64,000 nt of DNA, from positions 10,115,884 through 10,179,883 of the forward strand of contig NC_077235.1 in the NCBI RefSeq assembly GCF_027887165.1, given 5' to 3'. A model generated the notes under the pieces. It saw only the letters and a list, made by a program, of their open reading frames with translations. It ran no database searches and was not told the DNA's origin. The translations under genes and the position numbers were made by a program. The stretch is from Monodelphis domestica (taxonomy: Eukaryota; Chordata; Mammalia; Didelphimorphia; Didelphidae). Positions 1 through 40,450 of the stretch are shown in pieces (position 1 is the first letter of the stretch; each line of letters opens with the position of its first letter).

Positions 1-939
1 GGCTCAGGGGGCAGCGGGCATGGCCGCTCGGGGCCGCCGTAGGCGGGCAGGGCTTTCGCTGCTCTTGTGGCCCCCATTACAATGAAAACACTAACTCCCA
101 CTCCTTCCCCGGGCTCCCGTGGCGCTGTCCCACACATCAAGTGGGAGCCCCTGCATTCACTACCCTCCTTTGAGGCCTGAGCAGATAGGAGAAAGTTTCT
201 CAAGCCTTTGGCAAACTTGTAAGGAAGGGGTAGAGCTAGAGTCAGAGAAGTAGCCGGCGTTTTCCAGGAGATCCACAAGGCAATAAGCTTCCCAAGACAG
301 AATTGGAACCCAGGTCCTGTCGGTTTGGAACCAGCACTCTGGCCTTTCTTATTACCCCATTGGCCCTTCTTCTAAGAGGGGTAGGTGAAGAGGCAGGCAC
401 CCGATTCCAAGCAGGGAGGGCAGCTCAGACAAAGGGGGACCAAGAACCTCAAATGCAAGGAGGAGAATCAAGTTCTGGGTGGGCTTGAAAGGCTAAGCCA
501 AGGAGTTGATATTTTATTCTGGGGGGCAATGGGGAGCCACAGGAGCTTCTCAAACAGGGAAGTGACATGGTCAGCCCTGGAGAGGCCCTGTACCAGGATA
601 GGAATTATGTGAACCCGAGAGAAGGAGGCAGATCACCCAGAAGTTGTGGAATGGGGTGTGGAGGGGGGAGATGGACAAGGGAGAGGGACAGATTTATCTG
701 AAGGGAATCTGGAAAACTGGGAGGTGCCCTCCAGAGAAATAGGGACATTCAAAGAACAGGTGAGCTTATGGGAGAAGCTAAGGAGTTCTGTTTGAACCCT
801 ACCCTACTGCTCTCAAACTCTGCCCTCTCCTGACCTAACTGGCCAGGCCAATCATTATTCTAACCTTCAAAGTCACTCAAGCCTTCTTTAATGATGGGAG
901 CCATTATCTTTCAAACACCATAGTCTGTGGGGCAGCTGG
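1..939. other. Intron 9-10 of SRPX2, left edge, with a GC-rich start and an old repeat
   Basis: The first 60 bases are CpG-rich (CCGCTCGGGGCCGCCG); the rest of the stretch is ordinary intron. About 480-620 (ending in ...GGGAGCCACAGGAGC... GTGACATGGTCAG) resembles a long old interspersed repeat seen in several places in this window; I cannot name its family. No exon found. Confidence 0.4.
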
Positions 940-1188
940 GAGGCCTGATGGAAAGAACACTAGCCCGGGAGTCAGGAAGACCTGAATTCAAAACTAACCT
1001 CAGACACTTTCTAGCTGTGTGTCCCTGGGGAAGTCACTTAACCACTGTCTGCCTCAGTTTCCTTATCTGTTAAAATAAAGATATTGGTGCCTATCTTCTA
1101 GGGTTGTAAAGAGGATAAGTTGATGTTTGTCAAGTGCCTTAACAAACCTTCAGATGCTCTACAAGTGCTAGCTATTATTATGATGCTT
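940..1188 (+). repeat. MIR-like CORE-SINE
   Basis: Sense-strand CORE-SINE features in order: GGAGTCAGGAAGACCTGAATTC, CTAGCTGTGTG, AAGTCACTTAACC, CTGCCTCAGTTTCC, AAAATAAAG and a 3' GCTATTATTATG tail. Diverged, so old. Confidence 0.7.
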
Positions 1189-1348
1189 ATTTCCTAGCAT
1201 CTACCTCAGTTGGCTTTTGTCTTTTTGTCTCATTGAGACCAAAATCTTGGAGCTAAGTCCTTAACACAGAGATACCCAAGGCAACCAGGGTACCACATGT
1301 AGGAGGTTGATAAGATGAGAAGATCTATTTCTACTCCTATTTCCCTCA

Positions 1349-29834
<28,486 letters not shown>

Positions 29835-29977
29835 CCTGATCTCAGGCCCTTTGAGAGGCCAGAATGATTGGGCTATGGCCAAAAGTGGTGGGCACAGGGC
29901 GAGAGAGAAAGTTGATGAATTTTTGAGTCCGGGTAGTGACAAACTTCCAAGTGCCAGGAGAAGCTTCCGTGTAAACT
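29835..29977 (-). other. SRPX2: SRPX2 5' UTR part of the ATG exon, with splice acceptor
   Basis: Minus-strand reading gives a pyrimidine run ending TTTTTCCCCACAG at 29978, then AGTTTACACGG, 143 nt before the ATG. This is a strong 3' splice site, so the ATG exon is an internal exon and a noncoding first exon lies upstream. Human SRPX2 is likewise annotated with its start in exon 2. No other ATG in a strong context is obvious between the acceptor and the start. Confidence 0.7.
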
Positions 29978-31189
29978 CTGTGGGGAAAAATAGAGAGAGT
30001 CTTTCTCCTGAGGCCTGGCTCTGAGTGGCCAGCTCTATTATTGAGCTCTCAGGGATCTTTTTCCTCACTTTCTCACTTTTGTCCCCCGTACCTAGTATGC
30101 TGGGAGTCTGGTACTTAATAAATGGCCGTGTCTGAGTGAGTAACAAGTTTTTACCTGGATATTGTCAGCAGCCCTTCTCTTAGGAGAAGAGAAGGTGAGC
30201 TCTGAAGGCCTGCTGTAACTCAGGAATCTTCAGGACTCCCTGGCAAGAGAGGGTGCAAATATCACTAGCTATCTGTTCTAGATGGGTAAACTGAGACCCA
30301 GAACCTAGACTAAGGCCTACCATGAACCCTAAGGCCAGATGAAAGGCAGGGACAGGAGAGGGATGCATGAGCTTCTCCTCCTAGGCCCAGGCTCAGTCTA
30401 GGAGATCAGTATTTCCTAACAACTTGTGTGTGAAGGGAGGCTGCTTGGTAGCTTCATGGTCTCCCATTCCTGGAGTGGCTGCTGTGTCCCAGCTCTGGCC
30501 TCAGCTTTGGGGTGATGTAGGCTTTTTGCTGGCCCAGGAGTCCTGGCAGGCTGGGCCACAAATCAAAGTGGCCTCAGAGAAGAGTCCGTGCGTGAGGAAC
30601 ATACATGAGGAACAAATAGGGGAGCAGGCCGAGGCTACTGCTGCTGCTGCTGCTTCCCTCTCCTTGTCTTCCTGCTTCTGGGAGAAGTTTTATGGATCCC
30701 AGGAGAAATGAAAAAGAATAGCAAACTGTGGCCTTGGCAGAGGCTGGCACCCAACAGATCACAGGGACCCAGAAGCACCCACCAGGCTGACAGAAAGCCC
30801 TATGGCATTTCTCCAAAAAATGATAGAGACCAATTTAGAGGTAGAAGGGAGCTGGGGGGCCTTTAGAGCACTTCTTCCCACATTGCACAGAGGTGAAAAT
30901 GGAGTCCTACAGGGCTTAAGCATCTCACCCCGGGGCACACAAGGAGGAAGAAACAGAGGTGGGATTGCAACAAGGTTCCTTCACTCAACACTATTGCTCA
31001 GTCCATTGTGTCCTGCCATCTTGGTCAAGATACCCATCCACCCTCCTTGCTTTCTGTGTACAAGTTTTCAGTGAGGGAGCTAAATAGGAGCTTTCCTAAG
31101 CCCTGTTCCTGTCTGTCTGTCTCTTGCTGTCAGTCTCTCTCCTTCCATCTCTGTCTCTTTGTGGCTCTGTCTACCTCCTTGCATTGTAT
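29978..31189. other. SRPX2 intron 1 sequence upstream of the ATG exon
   Basis: About 30070-30135 resembles an L2 tail; about 30820-31010 is a CORE-SINE remnant. A short (CTG)n run is at 30640. The rest is unique and shows no exon. Confidence 0.4.
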
Positions 31190-32440
31190 ATAAAAAGAGA
31201 GATAGGAGAAAAGGATAGGACAGGAAGAACAAGATAGAGGAGAGGAGATAAAGGGAAGAGAAATGAGAAGGAAGGAGAGAATAGAAGGAAGGAAAGGAAG
31301 AGAATGAAGTACAGAAAAACAGGGAGAAAGAGGGAGACTCAGAGACAGAGGGGAGAGGGAGAGGGAGAGAGAGATAGGGAGAGGGGAGAAAGCTGGAGAG
31401 ACAGAGAGAAGCAAAGACATAAAGAGACAGGGACAGAGAGATAGAAGGGAGAGAGAGGGAGGGTGGGAGAAGGAGAGATAGATACAGAGACAGCAAGAGA
31501 GGGAGAGAAAGATAAAGAAAGATAGGGGAAAGAGGGGAGAGAGAGAAAGGCGGACAGAGGGGGAGAGAAAGACAGGGAGATAGAAAAGAGGGAGAGACAG
31601 AGGGGGGGAGAGAGAAAGAGACAGGGAGAAAGGGAGACAGAGAGGGGGAGAGAGACATAGAAGGCAGAGAGAGGGAGAGAGACAGAGGGGGAGAGACAGA
31701 GATAGAGAGGGGAGAAAGAGAGAACAGACAGAGATAGAGACAGAGAGAGACAGTGGGGGAGAGCTAGAAAGAGAGAGAGGGAGATAGAGAGACAAAGAGA
31801 AGATGGCAGATATAGAGAAACAGAGACAGAGATAGAAGGAGGAGAGATAGAGAGGGACAGAGACAGACAGGGAGAGGGGAGAAACCTGGAGAGATAGAGA
31901 CAGAGAGAAACAGGGACATAGAGAGACAGGGACAGAGACAGAGAGATTGAAGGGAGATAGAGAAAGAGATAGAGGGAAATGGAGAGAGACAGAGACAAAG
32001 AGACAAAGACATGGGGGGAGAGACAGAGACAGGGAGAAACAGAGACACACACAGAGGGGAGTGAGACAAAAAGAGACAGAGAGGGGAGAGAGACAGGGAG
32101 AGGGGGATAAAGAGAGACAGAAAGAAAGAGGGAGAGACAGAGAGAGATGGAGAGTCAGAGAAAGAGGGAGAAAGACAGAGATAAAGGGGAATGAGACACA
32201 GAGAGAGAGGTGGGAGAGAGACATGGGGGGGAGAGAGACACAGAGAGAAAAGGGGAAGAGACAGATTGACAGACAGAGAAGATAAAGGGGGAAGAAATGA
32301 GGAGAAAGAACAGGGATTTAAAATGGAAGGCACTAAATAGAAGTCAGAAAAGCAGTAAGAAAGGAAGAGATTAAAGTAGAGAAAGAAAAAGGGGAGAGAG
32401 AGAGAGAGAGCGAGGGCAGGAGGGCGAGAGGGAGAGATCC
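31190..32440. repeat. 1.2 kb purine-pyrimidine tract (GAGAGACAGAGG type)
   Basis: The plus strand is almost wholly purine with scattered single C or T, built from GGGAGAGA, GACAGAGA and GATAGAGA words. Sense to SRPX2 it is polypyrimidine. Long Ser/Leu/Pro frames on the minus strand are artefacts. Confidence 0.95.
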
Positions 32441-32539
32441 TGATCCCAGGAAAGCACCCAGAGTACCCAGCTAGACTGTAGAGTCAGGCTTGGGTATCCA
32501 GCGCCCTGAGCCCCTGCTCTAGTCCCATTTCTTTGTCTT

Positions 32540-33060
32540 AAGGCGGTTGTTTTCTCTTTGAAGGCTGCTCCCGCCCCACCCCCGGCCGCTGCCCCACAGA
32601 GTCCCCTTGGTCTCCATCCCCAGCACCCCTTGGAGGGTAGGGAGGACAGTGTGCCCCCCCCTCCGAGAACAGCCATGGAAGCTCCTGCAGACCAAGGTCC
32701 CGCCCTGCTGCTGCCGAGTGTGCCAGTAGCCAGTGAATGGGGGGATTGGGCGCCAGGCAGGAAGCAGAGCCCTTACCGGAGCTGGGGTCTTTCTCTCCTC
32801 CTCGTCCAGCACGGAAAACTTTGCCTTTACTTTTCACATTCCTAAAACCAGCGGCTCCCGCTCCTGGACTGCGAACACTGTCCAGATGTGAGCGGCCACA
32901 TCTGCCAGAAGTTCCCTTAAAGCTATACTGTCCCAAAACCCCAGTTGTTCTGGGCGCCCAGAAGGAGGAGGAGGAGGACGGAGAGGTGGAGACAAAGACC
33001 TCGAGGCTGAAGGCCAAGGGGAGGAATGGCGGTCACTGGCCCGCAGCCCACCATCATAGC
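32540..33060 (-). promoter_or_regulatory. Candidate SRPX2 promoter and noncoding exon 1
   Basis: A repeat-free, GC-richer patch with clearly more CpG dinucleotides than the flanks. On the minus strand it holds CAGCTCCG|GTAAGGG, a good splice donor with the exon side ending at 32777, which could join the acceptor at 29977. This places exon 1 about 2.8 kb upstream of the ATG exon. There is no clear TATA box. The assignment is by position and composition only; the true exon 1 could lie further right. Confidence 0.35.
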
Positions 33061-35640
33061 AATGCCTGTGTGTCATGAAGGAGCCCTGAGAGATGCTCTG
33101 CTCTAAGGTGTGAAGCCTTTCTGACTCAGGCACTGGAGGCTGAGGCCCAGATACAGGGGAATGGAGGAATGGCACGAACTTTCTGAGCAGGGGCACAGAA
33201 GTCCCCAGAGAGCTCTCCTAGACCACCATCCTTTGGGGCAAGAACTGGCCACTGGCCACTTCAAACTCCTCTGTACTGAGTCACCCACAAGATTTCCTTG
33301 TCCACACTTGAATGAGGAACAACCCTGACTCCTTTTACAGGAATGGGAGAGAAGGCAGTTCTGGGAGTGAGGATTTGGTCATTTATTGAATGGAATAGTA
33401 TGGGTGAAGCCTGCAACCTCCCCCCCCCCCACAACCAGGCCCTCTAAAAACTGCCCTCAAGTACCCTTGGGGTTAGCATGTCCTCAAAACCGTGACTCAC
33501 ACCCTGCCCACATTCATTCTGGTTTGCAGTGAATAGTGATGAGCCTTGGTCAAGAAGACCTGACAAGTCACTTCTTATCTCTGTGTCTCAGTTTTACCCT
33601 CTGTGAAATGGAGATAATAATAGCCCTTACCTCCCAGAGTTGTGAGGAACAAATGTGCTAACAAAAAAGGCTATGTAAATGTTCTTTAAAAAATCCAAAG
33701 AACACTTGGTTAAACAGAAGAGCAAGATAAAGCAGAAAGAAAAAAAAGATCCTTCCAAATGCCCAGGGACCCATTCTGCCACAGATTCCCTTCCATAGGT
33801 AGTAGAGGGAATGGTAGCAGCTCACACAGTTCACATTCCTAAGGGTCAGATCTTAGCAAGAACACCTCACATCCTCTGAAGCTGCCAGTTACCTCTTCTC
33901 CCCAGAGCCACTGTCATCATCTGCTAGGTCACTTTGTCCACTGTGCTGCCATTGAATAGCTGGTGCTTCTCAACTGTATTATTGCTGGGCTGTTTCTTCC
34001 CTGCCTGGGAATTTATGATTCTCTTGTGAATTAGCCCATAGTCTCTGGGCTATTTCAGTTCTTTTGTGAGTAAGGCCCTTCTCCTACCCATTTAGCCAGC
34101 AGAGCTCCCAGGTCATTGACTTTCTTCTTTTTTTTTAAATTACAGTTTAAAAACAAAGTTCTCACTTAATGTAGATTCTAATTCCAGGGCTTTATGTCAA
34201 GAATTCTGAAAGAAATTGGCAAGCCCCGAACCACCTATTTTAACTTTACTGTATAGTACTGTGCCCCTTTTCTCCACTATTGCCCCTCAGCTTGGCAGAC
34301 TCTAGTTTCCTATCCTGCCACCCAAAAAAAAACTCTAAAAAAAGAAACCCTAAGAAATAAGGTATAGGAGATGGAGCTTAGCTTGAGACCTCCAGGGGAG
34401 ACCTGTGAACTGCTCTGCCTTCAGTGTCTATCTTCCATCTGCCCATACGCCCATTATCCTGTGTCTGCCCCACCCAGCATGTTGCCTGTCCCTCTACCCG
34501 CTCCCACTCCCATCCCATTGTCCATCTAATAGAGAGAGATTTGATCAAGAGGATTGTCAAAAATCTAGGTTTGCTAAAACCATAAGGACATCTTTCTTCT
34601 GATTTCAAAGAAGAAATGAGCTTGGGGGGACTTGACTTGTTCTAGACGAAGCCATGCTGAATTTAAAAAAAAAATTCATTTGATTAGAAATATAGCATTG
34701 AGCATGAACCCAACCAACTTAATGTACATGGCACAATTTAATGGTGTCGCAGAGATTTTCAGTCCCCCCCTCCCACAGGTCCTGATTGAAATCCTTTGTG
34801 TCATTCACCTGCCTCTTATAGTATTCATTATCATTAGAATGTACCTCCCCCCCCCATTCTTAGGCCACTGCCATTTTTGCACAGTCTTATTAAGGTCTTT
34901 CAGATTTCTCTGTCCCCTTCACATTTAGAGACAGGAAGTGGACCCCTTCTCTGTAGTTTAGAGATCAAGGGAGTTGCTGGGATGACTGAGAAGGTAGGTG
35001 ACTTTCTCAGGTTCACACAGGATGTGTTGGAGGTACCCTGAACTGGATCCATTATACCACACTGTCCGTTGTCCCCTTTTCTACTTCTCTGTCTTCATTT
35101 TGCCACAAATTGATGTCTCTGATGCTCCCTGGATTGGACAGGGTTGTTCTAAAGCAAGATCACTGCCCCCTTGCAAGAGCTCAGCCCAGGAGGTAGCTCG
35201 GGCTGAGGCTTGTGGGCCTTTGGTGATAAGCTGAGCGAGAAGGAGACTTTCTGTCTTTTGGCATCAGGGCATTAGGGTGCTGAGGATGGGTCCTATGTGA
35301 GGCTTCCTGGCTGCTCACAAAACCTTTTCCCTCCCCCTCAAGCCCTTCAAAAGGAGGCTATTAGAAGCCTTTCCCTGTTGCCATGCCAATGGCTTTCTCC
35401 CTCTGTTTCTAGGCAACCATGCCAGGAAAAATTGGGAGTCAGATAATAATGATGTGGAGGTTAGTGTTGTTGAATTGGTTTCTCCTTTTTCTTTTTTATT
35501 CTTTGTTATAAGAGATGCCACCCTGGGTGTGAGGAGAGAAAGGAGAGCTATGTGCAGAAATTGAGGTGATATGTAGAGAATCAGCATCATCTTAAAAATG
35601 ATCTCCCCCTTCCCACAGGCATTCCTAGTCTCTTCTTTTT
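33061..35640. other. Intergenic or upstream sequence
   Basis: About 33520-33695 is a sense MIR/CORE-SINE (CTCAGTTTTACCCTCTGTG, AATAATAGCCCTTACCTCC). A C run is near 33421. About 34630-34960 is AT-rich unique sequence. I see no exon of a known gene. Confidence 0.4.
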
Positions 35641-35838
35641 TCTAAAACCTTTACTTTCTGTCTTGGAGCCAATCATGTGTATCAGTTCCAAGGCAGAAGA
35701 GTGGTCAGGGCTAGGCCATGGGGGGTCAAGTGACTTGCCCAGGGTGACACAGCTGGGAAGTGTCTGAGGCCAGATTTGAACCCAGGACCTCCCATCTCTA
35801 GGCCTGGCTCTCCGTCCACTGAGCTACCCAGCTGCCCC
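35641..35838 (-). repeat. Marsupial tRNA-like SINE, antisense
   Basis: Reverse complement reads GGGGCAGCTGGGTAGCTCAG, AGAGCCAGGCCTAGAGATG, GTGTCACCCTGGGCAAG and a T-rich/A-rich tail at the 35640 side. Confidence 0.9.
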
Positions 35839-35879
35839 CTTCTTAGTCTCTTCTAATTGTTACATTATAGAACTGTCAA

Positions 35880-36485
35880 TATTGTGGTTGCTGAACAGAC
35901 GTTTATGAAGTCCTTACTATGAGGAAGACTCTGTGCTAGGCACTGTGCAGGGATTTGGAAACGTCTAAGGAACATTTAGGTTCATTGGAGAGACCAGTCA
36001 GCCCTGGGAAACTATGAGAATGATACTAGCCATTCTATGAGTCACAGGACAGATGTGAGGTACTATGGGGAGCCAGAAGAGAGTGAGGTTGATGGCAGCT
36101 CTAGGATTGGAAAAGAGTTTTTAATGGAGGAGGTGAGGTCGGAGATAGGCCTTGAATGGTTGGTAGGATCTTCCCTTTAGCTGGAGTAGAGAAGCAAGGG
36201 TCATATCATGACAAGTCATAGAGGCAAGAAAAGCAGAGAGTATTTGTAGGCCATTGAAAGCTTGATGTGACTCCAGAGGAGCAGAGCCATGGTAGAGAAG
36301 AGAAGACCTCGAGAACCAGACAAAGAAGGGGCGATTTCACATGGTAGAGAATGTGGTTGCAGCACTCTGCTAATGATGTCATATGGCAGTGAGTCAGGGA
36401 AAGCCAGTGGAAAGGATTGGCAAGTGTGGGTGGTCTATAGCGTGGGAAATTGTAGGAGAGAGTTGGAAGTAAAGAATGCTCCTGG
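35880..36485. repeat. Long unclassified interspersed repeat, older copy
   Basis: TTTATGAAGTCCTTACTATG, CTGTGCTAGGCACTGTGCAG and the following AGGCCTTGAATGG-type segment match the same long repeat seen near 19.5, 49.3 and 50.2 kb. Interrupted at 36486 by a SINE and probably resumed at about 36780-37200 (GGGAGCCATTGAAAG, GAGTCACATGATAAAATTC). Confidence 0.45.
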
Positions 36486-36675
36486 TGGCAGCTAGGTGGC
36501 TCAGTGGATTGACAGTCAGGCCTAGGGGTCTGTTCAGGCCTCAGACACTTCCCAGCTGTGAGACCCTGGGCAAGTCACTTCACCCCCATTGCCCAGCCCT
36601 TACTGCCCTTCTTCTTTGGAACCAATATACAGTATTGATCCTAAGATGGAAGGTGAGAGTTTAAACAAGAAAAGA
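36486..36675 (+). repeat. Marsupial tRNA-like SINE
   Basis: GGCAGCTAGGTGGCTCAGTG start; the segment around the B box is shortened (CCTAGGGGTCTGTTCAGGCC); ends GATCCTAAGATGGAAGGTG plus A-rich tail. Confidence 0.85.
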
Positions 36676-37199
36676 ATGCCTCCAGAAGAAAAAAAAAAGC
36701 TGGTCATGTGGCCAGAGTGTTAAAAGACAAGACCCCCTGTAGTGAACTGAGGGGAGGACAGGGATGAGAATTGCAAATGGACAGCTGTATATGGGTTGCC
36801 ATCTGAATCACTGGAGGAAATGGCCACATTAGCTAGATCACAGATCATTTTTGTGTACTTGGGAAGGGATAGGGAGCCATTGAAAGTTTTTGAGCAAAGG
36901 AGTCACATGATAAAATTCAGTCTTTAGGAAGATTCATCCGACAACAGTATTCACAAGGGTCAGAGTGTGGAGAGGCTAGTTAAGAGATGGTTGCAATAAT
37001 ACAGGAATGAGCTAAGGAAGGTCTCTACTGGACAGGAGACATTTCCAGTGAAAAATGAATGAGTCCTGTTGACTGGCTGCCAGGGCTGGGGAGAGGGGAG
37101 CAAAGGTAAAGGAGAGAGAAGCATTAAAACAGGATTCGAGGTTTTGAGTAGAGTAGAGTGGTGGTGCCATTGTGAGAGACCAGGCCTTTGAAAGGAGGC

Positions 37200-38844
37200 C
37201 TGGTTGGGTGAGAAAATAATGTGTTCACTGGTCGACATGTTCTTTTCCTGGTGCTGTGAACATTTCCCATTCCACGCCAATCTTTGTCTATTTTCCAAGT
37301 GAAGACATTTCTAGTCTAGCCATCTGCAGCTTCTTGGAGGTCATGTTCTAGGTTTTGAGCGTCTTCTGATGTTCCTTCAAACTCAGTGGAGAGGTTTCCT
37401 GTCAAGGACCCCAAGGCTGAAAATGGTCCTGAGCTTAAAGGCCCTGACAGAGTCAATGGGCTGCAGAGAGCCGAGCATGCAAACCACTACTTTCCCCACC
37501 ATTTTCTGCTCCCTCAATCACATTTGAATCAGAGAAGAGTGCTAAAAGCAGAGATGTTCTCATAGATAAAACATTCCAATGGACTGTCTCTTTTTGGGAT
37601 AGCGTATGAATCATCCCGTCCCCATTTAGGGCAGTCTGTGGTCTAGGAAATGAGGGCTGCATCAGTGTGGTGGGGAGACCAAACCCAGAGCATTTGGGGA
37701 TTGAGAGGAAGCCCCAGGAAAAAAGGGAGAAAAGCAGAGATGAGAAGTAAGGAGAGGGGCTGGGAAAGGGGAGCAAAGCAGAGAGACTGAGAATGTCACC
37801 AGCTTTTGTTAAGCACCTACTATGCACTCAGCACTGGCCTTATCTCCTCTGGGAGAGGATTTCCATGGAGCAGTAGAATGGGAAAGAAGGGTGAGAGATA
37901 TCATAAGAATATAGAATCAGGGGACCCTTTGGAGGAGAGAGATTAGACAAGCAAAGCATCTCGCAGGCTTCTGTAGCATGTCAGGGACCCTCTACCAGGG
38001 TGGTGGCCTTGTAAGTGGGGAGGAAGGGCCAACGGAAGGAAGAATTTAGAAGTTTTGAGGTGCAGGAGGAGCAAAGGGAGAGAAGATAATGACTGCAGTT
38101 TGGGTACATAGTAGCATATGAAGTAACTGGAATTTCCTCCAAGAACCATTTCCGCTCAAGTACTGCTGCAAATACAGAGGAAGATGTGACCCAACTGGTG
38201 GAGAGAATGCCCCCTGAGGACCTGCGGAAGCAGAGTGGGGTTGGTTCAAGAACTTTCGGGGAGAGAGAACACTCGGGTTTGCAAAAGAACACACTGAAGA
38301 TGTTTGGGAGATTCCAGTTCCCCACCATGTCCCTGAGCTCCAAGCTGGCTCTCTGGAGACTTTGGGGCCTTTCCCCTTGGATGAAATCAAGGCCTCTCAG
38401 TTTAAACTGAGTTAGCTCACCCCCCCTTCCCCCCGCTGAAGAGTTTGTTCACTCTTGGGTGGTTGTTTCTGTGATAATAATAAACTCTTGAGCTTCTCTG
38501 ATTTCAGGCATGGACAAATGGACTTACCTGGTAGTCTGCTTTTCAGAAAATGATCTCACTAGGTCAACACAAAAACATGACCCCCCACCCCACCCCTCCC
38601 CACTGCGCCAGTACCCAAAGTGAGCTTTTCATGAAGATTCCTCAAGGTAGGCTCTTGGGTTGGTGGTGGCCCTGGCCCAGCTGGCATGGAAACCACATTT
38701 GGCTCCTCACACTGCCTTTCCTTCCTGTAGGCACTGTTATCTTTCCTGCCTTTGGCTCTGGGCTGCCTTGAGGTTGGCAAAGGGCAGTCACTCAGCAGGG
38801 CAGTGTTTCTGAAAGCATCCTGCTGACTGTTTCTTACATAGTGC
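37200..38844. other. Intergenic sequence, no gene recognised
   Basis: A few open frames of about 110-125 codons occur on the minus strand but resemble no protein I know and have no conserved motif. No clear SINE or LINE in most of this stretch. Confidence 0.35.
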
Positions 38845-39125
38845 ATTGGTATTTCATGACAATCCTGTACCACCGCTTGTTTGGCCATTACCCACTGAGT
38901 GGGCATCTCCTCAGTTTCCAGTTAGCTATCAATATCTTTGTACAAGTAGTTCCTTATCCCATATCTTTGATCCCTTTGGGATGTAGACCCAGTAGTGGTA
39001 TTGCTGGCCCAAAGGGTATGGCCCTTTGGGCATGGTCCCGAATTGCTCTCCGGGATGGTTATTTGAGTTTGCAGCTCCATCAACTTTGGTATCCCAATTT
39101 CCCCACATCTATTCTTGATGGCCTT
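38845..39125 (-). mobile_element. Antisense L1 ORF2 C-terminal fragment
   Basis: TTTGATCCCTTTGGGATGTAG, GACCCAGTAGTGGTATTGC and TTGCTCTCCGGGATGG are reverse-complement landmarks of the L1 ORF2 3' end also seen at 48.7 and 60.0 kb. Confidence 0.7.
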
Positions 39126-39269
39126 GAAGGCTTCTTCCAGCTCTAAATCAATGGTTCTATCGTTACAGCCCTTTTGATAAGTCTCAGGCTTGTTGCCTAA
39201 CTTGATCAGAACCAAACCCAAATAAGACCTCAGAGGTTGCATTTCTTCTCACCTTAGGAAAAGAGACCA

Positions 39270-40450
39270 AACTGCTTCTAGTTCTGCGGTTTTATTCTTC
39301 ACCACCTTCCAGAGACTATATTGGGAAGACATTTCCAACTCCTTCCCATTGTCCTGCATTTGAGAGAGAGTCCTCCCATGTTCTCTCCTAATGCTGCAGA
39401 TCTTTTCTCACACTGATGTCTGGTTTGGGGACTCTGAAAAGTTTCCACCTTCCTTCCTGTTCCTGTGATACTGATTTCCGTCCTCCTTCAAGAGACTCTA
39501 CTCTGATGCCATTCCCACTTGCTTCCTGTGGTTCTTCTTGTCGTGCCGGGTGACTTTCTACAGAATTCCAACTCCCAGGCTTCAGACTGCACAGTATTTT
39601 CAGCCTATTTCCTATTTCTGTGATTTTCCCTCACACTTTCTTCCAGAGACTATACTGTAATGCAGTTCTTGGTATTTATATCTTCTGGTGCTACAGTGAT
39701 CGTCTTCCCACTTCCTTTATGAGTGCTGGGCTTTTTTTCACACCCATTTCTAGACTTTTTATTCTTAAATGCTTTCAGTTTCTTTTCTGTCCCTGTGACC
39801 CATACATGCTTCCTTCAGACTGTACTCTGATGTCATTCCCAGTTATTTCCTGGAGAGGTACAATGATAGTCTTCCTACTTGCTTTCCTTCTGCTTTCGTC
39901 CCCCGCCCCCCACACACCAACTACAGATTTTATTCTAGAAAATATTTCCAACCTACCTTCTGTTCCTAAGACTCTCCCCCACCACCATACCTCCTTTTAG
40001 ACCAGGCACAGTGACATCATTCCCTCCTGTTTCCCGTGGGGCCACAAGGAGCACTTCCCACTTATTGTCTCAGTGCTTTGGGATTTTTTTCCTCATTATT
40101 TTCTATGCCTTCTACTATGAAATATTTCCACCCTTTTATTGGGATGTCTTTATGCCAACTTCCAGAGATTTTACTTTGGCATCTTCCCACCTACTTCCTG
40201 TAATTTATTTTTCTTTATACCAGTTTCTAGAGATTTACTGTGACATAATTCTCAGCTGCTTGTTATGCTTTGATAATTGCTTTACCGCTTCTCATAGTTA
40301 CTGTGATTCTTTTCAGACCCACTTCTAGGCATTTTCCTGTGATATATTTTCCATCTACTTCCTGTTACTCTGATTTTTTTTTTACAAAACCTGCTTCCAA
40401 TCATTTCCTGTGACATACTTCCCAATTACTTCCTTGGGGCCTATTTTCTG
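39270..40450. repeat. Diverged tandem array with ACTTCCTGT motifs
   Basis: A unit of roughly 65-110 bases recurs: (A)CTTCCAGAGACTNTACT, then GTGACATCATTCCCA, CCTACTTCCTGT and TCTGTGATTTTT. Copies start near 39303, 39487, 39640, 39745, 39808, 39915, 39990, 40154, 40219, 40318 and 40388. The copies are strongly diverged, so the array is old. Each full unit offers an ETS-like AGGAAGT on the minus strand. Confidence 0.65.

Noticed and set aside
31080-32330. Minus-strand Ser/Leu/Pro frames up to 364 codons
   Set aside because: Translation of the purine-pyrimidine tract; no complexity beyond the repeat.
32538-33196. Minus-strand frames of 120-159 codons near the candidate promoter
   Set aside because: Overlapping frames in GC-rich DNA with no homology; more likely noncoding 5' region.
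37453-38390. Minus-strand frames of 112-124 codons
   Set aside because: No motif, no splice signals and overlapping frames of equal length; chance.
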